From the NCBI RefSeq assembly GCF_026016325.1, contig NZ_CP087203.1, positions 3,844,001 through 3,908,000 on the forward strand: a DNA stretch of 64,000 bases, written 5' to 3'. The notes beneath the pieces are model-generated. The model ran no database searches, was not told where the DNA came from, and saw nothing but the letters and a program-made list of their open reading frames with translations. This document shows positions 30,601 to 39,557 of the stretch, in pieces; position 1 is the stretch's first letter, and each line of letters opens with the position of its first letter. A program made the translations under genes and the position numbers. Source of the DNA: Pseudomonas sp. B21-056. GTDB lineage: Bacteria > Pseudomonadota > Gammaproteobacteria > Pseudomonadales > Pseudomonadaceae.

Positions 30601-32387
30601 GGGCCAAGCAGTTGACCGACGAATCCAACCGGTTGGAGGCGCAAGATGCCGATCGGCAAAAAGCCCTGGACGTGGCCCAGCAAGTCATGACCCGGACCGA
30701 AGAAGGCAGCAACTACACCGAAGCCCAACGGGCAGCGAAACGCAAGATTTTCTATGACCTGCTCAAGGAGCAGACCGAGATGTACCTGACGCTGGCGAAC
30801 AGCGCGGCCGAACGTACCAGCCTGGGCATCGCTTTCCCGTCCGGCTACATGCATGTGCTCATGGAAAACGTGATCAACAACGCCCGCAAGGCGTTCCTGA
30901 TCGTCGAAAGGGAGCGCGTGGCCATCCAGCGAGCACATCCCCAGTTTGGAGAGCATGCCGACATCAGGGAAATTGCCGCCCGCGACGCCGACGCCTATTG
31001 GAAGTTCCTCGACATCAAGAGTGACATCAATGACCAGGCGATCCACTGGCTGGAACTCAAGGACGATTACCTTGAGCGGCTATCGAACCTCGATGAATCG
31101 GGCGTACGGGCGTTCGAACGTCTGACCAGGAACCGTCCCTCGGATGAGAGAAACGCCATCGGCAGCAAAACCATGCAGCTCTCAACACTCCCCGTACTGT
31201 CGGTGAAAAACCGGCAATCCGCCCTGCCCAACCGCCTGCTTCGCATTCTCATGCCATTGATGGAGCACATGCGCTCCCATTGGGACCTGCAAACATACGA
31301 CGTCTCCCCGGCGGAAAAACTCGAGGTACTGACCAGCCTGACCGAGCATTACGGCAAGACCCTGGATACGTTGAAGGGGACAAAGGCCCTTTACCTGGAC
31401 GACATCAACGAATCCTATTTCGACAGGCTGGTCAAACTGGTCGAGGGTCTTTACCAGGAGGTCTCCAGCAAACTCGCCGCTGAAATCAAACCCGAGCCAA
31501 AACCGCGCAAGCGTACGCCGAAACGCCCCAGGACCGGCGCCGGGCTGCCGCAGAAAAAGTTGATCAGAACCCGCCACAATGGCGTCTTGATCGGCGACCT
31601 GAAACCCGCCGGCACGAGCCTGCCAATCGAAGTCGTCGAAATGCGCTCCGGAGGCAACAACCAAGTACTCGCCACCTATTCGCGCCACGAGGATGTCTGG
31701 GATGTGGTCGACGTACGCCGTCCGACCCCGGCGCCCCAGACGCGATCGATCAAGGCGATCCGGGCCCATGGGCGAGAACTGCTCGACGAACTGGACAAGC
31801 GCATGAGCCGCGCTGAAAGCTACAAGACCCACTGCCGTCATCCTCAGGAAATCGAGGAAATCCTCAACAATGAGGCTAGCCACTTCCGCACGCTTTCCGA
31901 AGAACTCGACCGGGCGCTCACCGCATCGCCAGCCTCACGCACCCCGGCAAACGAGGCACTGGGTCGGCAGTTGTCAGACGCTGCCGCCAACCTGACCGCC
32001 AAGGGCAGTGACGTGCGTATCGAACTGAGCCTGAAACTGCCACCCACCGACGGCAACCTGCGGTTCCTGTTCGAGAAAAACCTGATACAGGTGGCCCGGC
32101 TCGGCGATCGCACGGCCCTGCAAGGCGCCCGCAAGGACTTCCTCCAGGAATACGCCATCAACGACCGTGACGGCTTTGCGATCTGGTATGCGCATTTTCA
32201 TTACGAAGCGGCCGACACGCCGAAAGAAAACTTCAGCGTCGCGCACCTCAAGACCAAGGAACAACGCAAGGAGCACTACCACTCACTGCTGGCCAAGGCC
32301 ACCAGCCCTTATGCGGTGGTGAACGTGCACCGGGGGCAGATCAGCAAGTCGCTGGCGCAGAGCAGGTTCTTGCCGTTGGCGCCTTGA
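27690..32387 (+). CDS. Very large toxin-like protein (Pseudomonas dermonecrotic-toxin-domain/DUF6543-like)
   Basis: 1,565 residues from the ATG at 27690, with AAAAGGA before it. No signal peptide or RTX repeats are seen. The N-terminal ~800 residues (for example ARGWHFQPLMSVVLEYLATG; QRYEISDNVFERQAAMLLE) resemble the large Pseudomonas proteins annotated with a dermonecrotic-toxin/DUF6543 domain. A conserved-looking joint follows at about 890-960 (GLYVIDSKWHAKVEDAFYRV, HWHLDLRLRLLGGAP), then a helical, charged region. The last ~75 residues (FAIWYAHFHY, FSVAHLKTKEQRKEHYHSLL, YAVVNVHRGQISKSLAQSRF) are rich in His and Tyr and may be the effector tip. Family recognition is from memory; activity, export and immunity are unknown. 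No small immunity-like gene follows. Confidence 0.7.
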   Translation: MTTSSTTDSIPALAQRVSLQFASRPTLEQVAQDLLEQALKKRDPWLEIDLSKTQLATPDADARGWHFQPLMSVVLEYLATGTPPDFSPRGKLDCFLSDNPPSRVWAGEQRLDMQIIRKSLLELAWTVPIGLENAQVRYWNDAIGSGEQTATGSRWRWLSDVLRNTLSIRGLQQPGLTDTARAALDQIVRWPDRALRLCLNRQAPVYAYNLETRLTQGSTRTVLVGSDILLVRVTNGTSEFLLCSPGGAVQSFASLEAFNQHWGELIADQYTVDTITCQRYEISDNVFERQAAMLLEQQLADLEAVQLPARIDLPDLKRLYTDLSDPARLLLETPLPSPDTSARLGPQLPQWLKNASVVDQTTFQHYSLVLASAKKRHQGQTFFSGIDDIKAFTADALLTRLRQANDSNPDKLPSSRYQPDDVLLTFSVSAGYPGTIGLTEKRQMSLTELAIHNLVARPSGTFSLSHHLGQTLPAWLTPGFITGLIEQVDIGATYPRYLQQHLLGESPQAQNRQRIFAEQLPAQLMLEALKQMLNHENGMTRQGLRLLEAVLQPDAASQQVEGRPVVIRHLGLLRKPQAQPDIVTNMFVIEAQDTAIGPHLLYRPLYAPSLQEFPTREALLQAIAATASLQDSILTWLSDSARPIYANGGFLEPHIVRFFTGDEFSVPDKPAPATLAIDDTRGELLQSLQEGELMQYLYGCNAQALVIQADRDSVSNSESRWAVLLEGGGLLFNTLLFPLLRGPAMTTVWLWNLMASAQQDIPALTGEDPVARELAAVDFLVNLALLVSQLPSGHGPAARATVPESIKEQTMRPPAPRAIAEQWPAPQAPTLVEGTVTLPDAHTDTGSGRLDLGFARASGRLTPALQERLLRLQVARPTSPPTPIENGPYKGLYVIDSKWHAKVEDAFYRVTPEAGGGATIVDPLDPLDPDKNGPPLRVDTNGHWHLDLRLRLLGGAPPKRVEAQRRVNLERAKQLTDESNRLEAQDADRQKALDVAQQVMTRTEEGSNYTEAQRAAKRKIFYDLLKEQTEMYLTLANSAAERTSLGIAFPSGYMHVLMENVINNARKAFLIVERERVAIQRAHPQFGEHADIREIAARDADAYWKFLDIKSDINDQAIHWLELKDDYLERLSNLDESGVRAFERLTRNRPSDERNAIGSKTMQLSTLPVLSVKNRQSALPNRLLRILMPLMEHMRSHWDLQTYDVSPAEKLEVLTSLTEHYGKTLDTLKGTKALYLDDINESYFDRLVKLVEGLYQEVSSKLAAEIKPEPKPRKRTPKRPRTGAGLPQKKLIRTRHNGVLIGDLKPAGTSLPIEVVEMRSGGNNQVLATYSRHEDVWDVVDVRRPTPAPQTRSIKAIRAHGRELLDELDKRMSRAESYKTHCRHPQEIEEILNNEASHFRTLSEELDRALTASPASRTPANEALGRQLSDAAANLTAKGSDVRIELSLKLPPTDGNLRFLFEKNLIQVARLGDRTALQGARKDFLQEYAINDRDGFAIWYAHFHYEAADTPKENFSVAHLKTKEQRKEHYHSLLAKATSPYAVVNVHRGQISKSLAQSRFLPLAP

Positions 32388-32421
32388 TTGCGATGAAAGT
32401 GCAGCCTTGAGATACCGCACT

Positions 32422-32569
32422 TGTGGCGAGGGGATTTATCCCCGCTGGGTCGCGAAGCGACCCCAACTCTGTCACCTCAATCAACCTGACACACTGGTGT
32501 GTCAGGTTTTTGGGACTGCTGCGCAGTCCAGCGGGGCGGTGCGACGTTTCGCTAAATCCCCTCGCCACA
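32422..32569. repeat. Long palindromic repeat, TGTGGCGAGGGGATTTAT family
   Basis: About 148 bp with complementary ends (TGTGGCGAGGGGATTTA and its near-complement, with GCTAAATCC in the right arm) and internal GCTGGGTCGCGAAGCGACCCC-type hairpins. The right arm carries an extra segment (GCGGTGCGACGTTTC) not found in the copies at 48329 and 52131. It lies between the convergent toxin-like and MMPL genes. Confidence 0.85.
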
Positions 32570-32595
32570 GGGGCTCTGTGCTGGCCTTGATCCGG

Positions 32596-34971
32596 TCAGT
32601 GAGCAAACAACGAATTACCCCGCTGCCCCGCCAGCTTCTCGGGCTTGATCAGGAACCGTGCCAATGCCGGCAACAGCCACAACGCACCGAACATGTTCCA
32701 CAGCAGCATGAAGGTCAGCATCAGGCCCATATCGGCCTGGAACTTGATGGCCGAGAAGATCCAGGTGCACACACCGATCGCCAGGCACAGGCCGGTGAAC
32801 AGTACGGCTTTACCGGTGGACTTCAGCGTCTGGTAATACGCTTCCTGCAATGGCAACCCGGCCCGCAGGAAGCTTTCCAGACGGCTGTAGATGTAGATGC
32901 CATAGTCCACGCCAATCCCCACGCCCAACGCCACCACCGGCAGGGTCGCGACTTTCACGCCGATGCCCATGAAGGCCATCAGGGCGTTGCCCAGCACCGA
33001 GGTCAGCACCAGCGGCAACACGATGCACAAGGTCGCCGCCCAGGAACGGAAGGTGATCATGCACATGGTCGCCACGCAGATGTACACCAGGATCAGGATG
33101 GTCAGTTCCGATTCCTTGATCACTTCGTTGGTGGCCGCCTCGATGCCGGCGTTACCGGCGGCGAGGATGAACTCCAGGCCATCGCGATTGTTTTCCTTGG
33201 CAAACACCTGCACTGCTTTCACCACACGGTCCAGGGTCTCGGCCTTGTGGTCATTGAGGAACACCAGCACCGGTGCCAGGGAGCAACTGTTGTTGTACAG
33301 GCCATCGGCCCGGGCAATGGAGTTGTTCAACACATCCGGGTTGCGCGACAGGGTTTCCCATTTCAGGTTGCCCTCGTTCATGCCCTTGATCATCTGCTTG
33401 GACACGGTCACCAGGGAGATCGCCGACTGCACGCCCTCGGTGTTCTGCATCTTCCACATCAGCTCATCGATGGGGGCCATGGCTTCATAGCGCGAACACC
33501 CTTCGGCCTTGGTCTTGACCATCACTACCAGTACGTCGGAACTGGTGGAGTAATTACTGATGATGAAATTGTTGTCCTGGTTGTAGCGCGAGTCCGGACG
33601 CAGTTCCGGTGCGCCCTGGTCCAGGTCGCCGATCTTCAGGTTCTGGCTGTACCACAGGCCCCCACCGAAGGCGAGCACCGCCAGGGCAATGGACACCGGC
33701 GCGACCTTGGCGCTGGCGAAGTTCGACAGCGCCCGCCAGAACGGATGCTCGCGGGTTGCGTCCTTCTTGCTGCGCTCGACGGCGCGCTTGCTGATGCCGA
33801 CGTAGGAAATGGCCACCGGCAGCAGGATCAGGTTGGTGAACACGATCACCGCCACGCCGATGGACGCACCGATGGCCAGCTCGCGGATCACGCCGATGTC
33901 GATGATCAGCAAGGTAATGAAGCCGACCGCATCCGCCAGGATTGCGATCATCCCCGGCAGGAACAATTGCCGGAACGTGCGTCGCGCCGCCGTCAGGGCG
34001 TTGTCCGCCTCGCTGGACTGCAAGGCGATGCCGTTGATTTTCTGCACCCCGTGGGAAATGCCGATGGCGAAGATCAGGAACGGCACCAGCATCGAATACG
34101 GATCCAGCCCGAACCCGGCCGCGTGCATCAGCCCCAACTGCCAGACCACCGCCACCAGCGTGGTGCTCAACACCGCGATGGTGCTGCGCATGCAGTGGGT
34201 GAACCAGTACAGTAGGATCAAGGTGATGACGAAGGCCACGCCGAAGAACAGCACCACCATGATCAAGCCATCGATCAGGTCACCGACCTTCTTGGCGAAA
34301 CCGACGATGTGGATCTGCACATTGGGGTTCTGGGCTTCGAACTTGTGACGGATCTTGTCTTCGAGCTCGTGGGAGAACTTCTGGTAGTCCAGCTTCAGCA
34401 ACTTGCCCTGGTCCTGCGGGTCCGGGTAAGACTCCAGCAGCGGGATGTCGATGATACTCGATTTGAAATCGTTGGCCACCAGGCGCCCGACCTGGCCGGA
34501 CTTGAGCACGTTGTTGCGCAGCAGGTCGAGGCTGTCGGCCGAGCCGTTGTAACTCTGGGGAATCACCTCGCCGCCGGCAAAGCCCTCTTCCGTCACTTCG
34601 GTCCAGCGCACGCTCGGGCTCCACAGCGACTTGAGGCCGGAACGGTCGACACCGGAAATGTAGAAGACCTCGTCATGGATCTGGCGCAGGGTCTCCATGT
34701 AGTCCTTGGAGAAGATGTCGCCGTTGGTGGCTTCCACGGAAATCCGCACCGTGTTGCCCAGGTTCGCCAGGTCGTTGCGATGTTCGAGCATCTTCTCGAT
34801 GAACGGATGCTCGAGGGGGATCATTTTTTCGAAACTGGTGGACGGACGGATCAGCGTGGCCTGCCAGAACAGGAAAATGCTGACCAGCAGGCAAATGACG
34901 ATCACTGCCGGGCGGTTGTTGAAAATCAGGCGCTCGAGGAACGTCGCCTTGTCTTGGTGATGACTGCTCAT
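32596..34971 (-). CDS. RND-superfamily MMPL/HAE3-type exporter
   Basis: 791 residues with the two-half RND plan: TM1 at about residues 17-38, a periplasmic loop of ~200 residues, TM2-6, a cytoplasmic link near 405, TM7, a second loop, and TM8-12. VPFLIFAIGISHGVQKINGI and the mirrored VALGVGIGVDYGIYIYSRLE are the sterol-sensing-domain-like helices typical of MMPL/HAE3 proteins. It is shorter than multidrug AcrB-type pumps and has no adjacent membrane-fusion or outer-membrane partner. The YCF48-like gene 43 bp upstream is probably in the same operon. Lipid or hydrophobic-compound export is inferred from the family. Confidence 0.88.
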   Translation of the reverse strand: MSSHHQDKATFLERLIFNNRPAVIVICLLVSIFLFWQATLIRPSTSFEKMIPLEHPFIEKMLEHRNDLANLGNTVRISVEATNGDIFSKDYMETLRQIHDEVFYISGVDRSGLKSLWSPSVRWTEVTEEGFAGGEVIPQSYNGSADSLDLLRNNVLKSGQVGRLVANDFKSSIIDIPLLESYPDPQDQGKLLKLDYQKFSHELEDKIRHKFEAQNPNVQIHIVGFAKKVGDLIDGLIMVVLFFGVAFVITLILLYWFTHCMRSTIAVLSTTLVAVVWQLGLMHAAGFGLDPYSMLVPFLIFAIGISHGVQKINGIALQSSEADNALTAARRTFRQLFLPGMIAILADAVGFITLLIIDIGVIRELAIGASIGVAVIVFTNLILLPVAISYVGISKRAVERSKKDATREHPFWRALSNFASAKVAPVSIALAVLAFGGGLWYSQNLKIGDLDQGAPELRPDSRYNQDNNFIISNYSTSSDVLVVMVKTKAEGCSRYEAMAPIDELMWKMQNTEGVQSAISLVTVSKQMIKGMNEGNLKWETLSRNPDVLNNSIARADGLYNNSCSLAPVLVFLNDHKAETLDRVVKAVQVFAKENNRDGLEFILAAGNAGIEAATNEVIKESELTILILVYICVATMCMITFRSWAATLCIVLPLVLTSVLGNALMAFMGIGVKVATLPVVALGVGIGVDYGIYIYSRLESFLRAGLPLQEAYYQTLKSTGKAVLFTGLCLAIGVCTWIFSAIKFQADMGLMLTFMLLWNMFGALWLLPALARFLIKPEKLAGQRGNSLFAH

Positions 34972-35014
34972 GGGGTCCGCCTTCTTGTTATTGTGCCCGA
35001 CTCATATGCGCGGC

Positions 35015-36067
35015 TCATTTGTTCAGTTCAGCGCCGTTGGCCGTGGTGATGCGCACGCCCCCCTGTCCGGCCAGGACCAGGTTGCCGTTGCCCGCCGCCG
35101 TGACGGCTGCCACGGAAATCCGGTCCGGGCGGTTGAAGACACTGAAGGTCACGCCGTCGTCGGTGCTGCGCAGCACACTGCCGCCGTTGCCGACGATCAC
35201 GATGGAGCCGTCCGCCAGCAAGGTCGCCCCGGACAAGCCGAACTCCAGGGCGCCCCGGCCAGCCTTGAGTTCGACCTGCTCCCAGGAGCCGCCGAAATCG
35301 GTGGAACGGTAGAGGTTGCCGCGCAAGCCGTAGGCCAGCAGCGTCGACGGCTCGGCGGTGCCGATGACGCCAAACAACGAGCCTTCGTACGGGCCTTCGA
35401 GCTTTTCCCAGGTCTGGCCCCAGTCGGTGGAACGGAACATGCTGCCGGCCTCGCCGACGATGAACAGCCCGGCGTCTTTCACTGCGGCGATGGCGTTGAG
35501 GTGGAATTGATCTTCGTTGTCGAGGCGGTCGCTGGCGTTTTCCCAGTGTTTGCCGCCATCGGTGGTTTCAAGCAACGCACCGTAGGCGCCTACGGCGAAG
35601 CCATTGCTGGCGTCCTTGAACCATACGTCCAGCAGCGGCGCTTCACGGGTAAGGTCTTCGAACTGCCGGGTCCAGGTGCTGCCCCCGTCTTCGCTGGCGA
35701 GGATCTGCGCATCATGCCCCACGGCCCAGCCGTGCTTGTCATCGACGAAGAATACGGCGGTGAGCAGTTGGCGGGTCGGCACCTTGGCCTGGGTCCAGGA
35801 ACTGCCCTGATCATCCGAATAGACAATGTGCCCACGATCACCGACCGCCACCAGGCGCTGACCGGCGTGGACCACATCGAGCATCAGAGTCTTGCTGGCC
35901 TTGGCCGATTCGACCGAATAGATGACATCGGTGGTGGTGGCCGCAACGGCCAGCGCTGGTGCCGACAGCACGACAGAGCCCAGCAGCGAGAACGCCGAGG
36001 CCAGCAACGCGACTCGGCGCAGCATCGGCTTGCGGGCGCGACCCACGGCCATGACAGGCTCGTTCAT
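35015..36067 (-). CDS. Exported YCF48/BNR-repeat beta-propeller protein
   Basis: 350 residues from the ATG at 36067 (MNEPVMAVGR) with AAAAGG before it. A signal peptide of about 36 residues (VALLASAFSLLGSVVLSAPALA) is followed by repeated blades with WTQA, WTRQ, HWEN, WEKL and WEQV cores and neighbouring D-x-G turns (DDQGSSW, DGGSTW, DGGKHW, DWGQTW, DFGGSW), the Asp-box/BNR signature of the YCF48-like fold. In Pseudomonas such proteins often accompany an MMPL exporter together with DUF1302 and DUF1329 proteins; the latter two are absent here. A periplasmic accessory role for the exporter is likely but unproven. Confidence 0.88.
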   Translation of the reverse strand: MNEPVMAVGRARKPMLRRVALLASAFSLLGSVVLSAPALAVAATTTDVIYSVESAKASKTLMLDVVHAGQRLVAVGDRGHIVYSDDQGSSWTQAKVPTRQLLTAVFFVDDKHGWAVGHDAQILASEDGGSTWTRQFEDLTREAPLLDVWFKDASNGFAVGAYGALLETTDGGKHWENASDRLDNEDQFHLNAIAAVKDAGLFIVGEAGSMFRSTDWGQTWEKLEGPYEGSLFGVIGTAEPSTLLAYGLRGNLYRSTDFGGSWEQVELKAGRGALEFGLSGATLLADGSIVIVGNGGSVLRSTDDGVTFSVFNRPDRISVAAVTAAGNGNLVLAGQGGVRITTANGAELNK

Positions 36068-36306
36068 AGACCTTTTCCCCATTATTATTGTTAGGCCATT
36101 CGACCTTTCAGGGCGCCGTAAGCAACTCGATCGGGGCGCAAACCTGCAATCTAGAGCCACTTCGGAAGCTGACCTATCCTATCGGGCTTTCGGAAGGCCT
36201 GACAATCGACGCCGCGTTATCTTTTGTTAACCAGGGGGGGTTGGCGCGGGGGGTGAATGGCGGGGTATTCGGTGGGGTGATGGCTGTATTTCAGACGAGG
36301 GTCGGT

Positions 36307-36960
36307 ATCGATCGTTCCCACGCTCCGCGTGGGAATGCAGCCATGGACGCTCCGCGTCCGCGTTGGGGCGTGACGCAGAGCGTCACCAGATGCGTTCCCA
36401 CGCGGAGCGTGGGAACGATCAGTGTTCCTGCATGGGAACGATCAATCGAATCAAGCCAGGCTCTTGCTCACCACCTCGAACACATCACTGGACAGCCCGC
36501 CGGACGCCAGGATGCGTTCCAGTTATCGATCGTTCCCCCGCTCCGCGTGGGAATGCAGCCATGGACGCTCCGCGTCCGCTTTGGGGCGTGACGCAGAGCG
36601 TCACCAGATGCGTTCCCACGCGGAGCGTGGGAACGATCAGTGTTCCTGCATGGGAACGATCAATCGAGTCAAGCCAGGCTCTTGCTCACCACCTCGAACA
36701 CATCACTGGACAGCCCGCCGGACGCCAGGATGCGCTCCGGTTATCGATCGTTCCCACGCTCCGCGTGGGAATGCAGCCATGGACGCTCCGCGTCCGCTTT
36801 GGGGCGTGACGCAGAGCGTCACCAGATGCGTTCCCACGCGGAGCGTGGGAACGATCAGTGTTCCTGCATGGGAACGATCAATCGAGTCAAGCCAGGCTCT
36901 TGCTCACCACTTCGAACACATCACTGGACAGCCCGCCGGACGCCAGGATGCGTTCCAGTT
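36307..36960. repeat. Three tandem 218-bp units, each with a palindromic repeat plus the 3' end of pepN
   Basis: Units start at 36307, 36525 and 36743, exactly 218 bp apart. Each has the TCGTTCCCACGCTCCGCG / GCGTTCCCACGCGGAGCG palindrome (~110 bp), a GTTCCTGCATGGGAACGATC segment, and 74 bp equal to the last codons and stop of pepN. Only the third unit's pepN segment is joined to the gene. A few base differences separate the copies. The 36068-36306 stretch to the left holds the YCF48 promoter side and nothing else recognisable. Confidence 0.95.
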
Positions 36961-39544
36961 CGGCTTTCATCAGCGCCTGGCGGGCGCTGTCGTACTTGCG
37001 CCAGCGGGTCAGCGGCGCCAGTTGCCGCGAGGCGATCTGCGGGTTGAAACCGTTGAGCTGGATGACCAGGTCCGCCAGGAAACGGTAGCCCGAACCGTCG
37101 GCGGCGTGGAAGTTGATCAGGTTCTGCCCGGCAAATGCACCGATCAGCGCCCGCACCTTGTTCGGGTTCTTGATGTTGAACGCCGGGTGCTCCATCAACG
37201 CCTTGACCCGCGCCAGGCCACCCGGCAACGGGCTGCCAGCCTGGACGCTGAACCACTGGTCCATGACCAGCGGGTTGCCCTTGAAGTTCTCCGCGAACAC
37301 TTCCAGGGCGTGGGCCTTCTCGGTTTCGAACGGCGAATTGACCAGCACCGCCAGCGCAGTCAGGCGTTCGGTCATGTTGTCGGCGCTGTCGAACTGCTCC
37401 AGGGTCGCGCTCAACACCTCGGGCTTGTCGGTCAGCATCAGGTACGACAGCGCAATGTTCTGCAAGGCTCGGCGGGCAAAATGCTCGGCTTCGGCCACAT
37501 ACGGCGTGCGCTTCGACAAGTCGCGGTTGGCCTCGTAGCGCAGCCACAGGGCTTCGAACAGGTTGTCGGCCAGTTGCTGGCGGGCGAACTCACGGGCGGC
37601 ATGGATCGCCTCGACGTCGGCCACTTCGCTGATTTCCGTCAGATAGGCTTCGCTTGGCAGCGAGAGCATTTCCGCGACCATGGCCTGATCCAGGGATTCG
37701 TCCGACAGCACCGTGCGCAAGGCAGTAATCAGACGCGGGTCGAGCACCAGGCTCGTGCCCTGCTGATGCTGGGCGATCAGTTCCTGCAACACCTGCACCG
37801 ACAGCTGCTGACCGGCATCCCAACGGTTGAAGCCGTCGCTGTCGTGCTGCATCAGGAACATCAGTTGGTTACGGTCGTACGGGAAGCTCAGCTTCACCGG
37901 CGCCGAGAAACCGCGCAGCAGCGAAGGCAATGGCTTTTCAGCGATGTCGACGAAGGTGAAGGTCTGCTCGGCCTCGGTCACCGAAATCACCCGGGACGTA
38001 CCGTTGGCCGCTGCTTCACCGCTCAGGCGCAGGGGTATCTCGGCGCCCTTGCTGTCCAGCAGGCCCAGCTCAACGGGAATCACGAAGGGCAGTTTTTCCG
38101 CCTTGTCCGGGGTCGGCGGGCAGCTCTGGCGGAAGGTCAGGCTGTAGGTCCTGGCGGTCGCATCGTAGGACTCGCTCACCGCCAGCCGTGGCGTACCGGC
38201 CTGGCTGTACCAGCGCTTGAACTGGGTCAGGTCGACGCCGTTGGCATCTTCCATGGCCTTGACGAAATCGTCGCAGGTCACGGCCTGGCCGTCATGGCGC
38301 TGGAAATACAGATCGCTGCCCTTGCGGAAGCCCTCAGGCCCCAGCAGCGTGTGGATCATGCCGACCACTTCCGAGCCCTTTTCATACACGGTCAGGGTGT
38401 AGAAGTTGGAAATCTCGATGAAGCTGTCCGGGCGCACCGCGTGAGCCATGGGGCCGGCATCTTCGGCGAACTGGTGGGTACGCAGGTAGGCCACATCCTG
38501 GATACGCTTGACGGTGGCGGAGTTCATGTCGGCCGAGAACCCGGCGTCGCGGAACACCGTGAAGCCTTCCTTGAGCGACAGCTGGAACCAGTCGCGGCAG
38601 GTCACGCGGTTGCCCGACCAGTTATGGAAATATTCGTGGGCAACGATGGCCTCGACCCGCTGGTGCGCGGCGTCGGTGGCGGTCTCGGCGCGGGCCAGCA
38701 CGGCGCTGGAGTTGAAGATATTGAGGCCCTTGTTCTCCATGGCGCCCATGTTGAAGTCGTTGACCGCGACAATCATGAAGATGTCCAGGTCGTATTCACG
38801 GCCGTACACCTCCTCGTCCCAGCGCATCGACTTCTTCAGGCTGGTCATGGCGTGCTGGCATTTGTCGATGTTTTCCGGCTCGACGTAGATGCGCAGCGCC
38901 ACGCTGCGCTCGGTCATGGTGGTGAAGGTGTCTTCGACGCACCACAGGTCACCGGCCACCAAGGCGAACAGGTAGGCGGGTTTCTTGAACGGATCTTCCC
39001 AGGTCACCCAGTGCCGGCCGTCTTCGCCGGGGCCGCTGGCAATCGGGTTGCCGTTGGACAGCAGCACCGGATAGCTGTGCTGCTCGGCCACCACGGTGGT
39101 GGTGAACTTGCTCATGACGTCCGGACGGTCGAGGTAGTAGGTGATCTTGCGGAAACCTTCGGCCTCGCACTGGGTGCAGAACATGCCGCCGGATTTGTAC
39201 AGGCCCTCCAGGGCCGTGTTGGTTTCCGGGTGGATCCGCACCGTGGTGTCGACCGTGAACGCCTGGGTCTTGGGTTGCAGGGTCAGGTGGCTGTCGTCCA
39301 ACTGGTAGTCGCCCGAGGCCAGGTCGGCGTCGTCGAGCTTGATCGAGACCAGCTCCAGGTGCTGCCCGTCGAGTACCAGCGGCGGCAGCCCGGCACCGCG
39401 CTCGGGGTTGCGACGCATCACCAGTTGCGCATGGACCAGGCTGTGGTCCTCGAACAACTCGAAGGTCAGGTGCGTCTCGTCGATCAGGTACTCGGGCGCC
39501 TGATAGTCCTTCAGGTAGATCATCTTCGGTTGTTCGGTGCGCAT
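36887..39544 (-). CDS. pepN: Aminopeptidase N (M1 zinc metallopeptidase)
   Basis: An 885-residue cytoplasmic M1 aminopeptidase, the usual length for bacterial PepN, that removes N-terminal residues from peptides. GAMEN is residues 267-271. The zinc site is H303-E304-x-x-H307 with E326 (HEYFHNWSGNRVT... SLKEG). The catalytic domain is followed by a beta-sandwich (about 445-550) and a helical C-terminal domain. The start at 39544 has AAGGATT before it. The last 24 codons plus stop are copied twice beyond the gene in the 218-bp tandem array. It is the last gene of a same-strand run that begins with the AAA ATPase gene at 43424. Confidence 0.96.
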   Translation of the reverse strand: MRTEQPKMIYLKDYQAPEYLIDETHLTFELFEDHSLVHAQLVMRRNPERGAGLPPLVLDGQHLELVSIKLDDADLASGDYQLDDSHLTLQPKTQAFTVDTTVRIHPETNTALEGLYKSGGMFCTQCEAEGFRKITYYLDRPDVMSKFTTTVVAEQHSYPVLLSNGNPIASGPGEDGRHWVTWEDPFKKPAYLFALVAGDLWCVEDTFTTMTERSVALRIYVEPENIDKCQHAMTSLKKSMRWDEEVYGREYDLDIFMIVAVNDFNMGAMENKGLNIFNSSAVLARAETATDAAHQRVEAIVAHEYFHNWSGNRVTCRDWFQLSLKEGFTVFRDAGFSADMNSATVKRIQDVAYLRTHQFAEDAGPMAHAVRPDSFIEISNFYTLTVYEKGSEVVGMIHTLLGPEGFRKGSDLYFQRHDGQAVTCDDFVKAMEDANGVDLTQFKRWYSQAGTPRLAVSESYDATARTYSLTFRQSCPPTPDKAEKLPFVIPVELGLLDSKGAEIPLRLSGEAAANGTSRVISVTEAEQTFTFVDIAEKPLPSLLRGFSAPVKLSFPYDRNQLMFLMQHDSDGFNRWDAGQQLSVQVLQELIAQHQQGTSLVLDPRLITALRTVLSDESLDQAMVAEMLSLPSEAYLTEISEVADVEAIHAAREFARQQLADNLFEALWLRYEANRDLSKRTPYVAEAEHFARRALQNIALSYLMLTDKPEVLSATLEQFDSADNMTERLTALAVLVNSPFETEKAHALEVFAENFKGNPLVMDQWFSVQAGSPLPGGLARVKALMEHPAFNIKNPNKVRALIGAFAGQNLINFHAADGSGYRFLADLVIQLNGFNPQIASRQLAPLTRWRKYDSARQALMKAELERILASGGLSSDVFEVVSKSLA

Positions 39545-39557
39545 GGGTCGAATCCTT

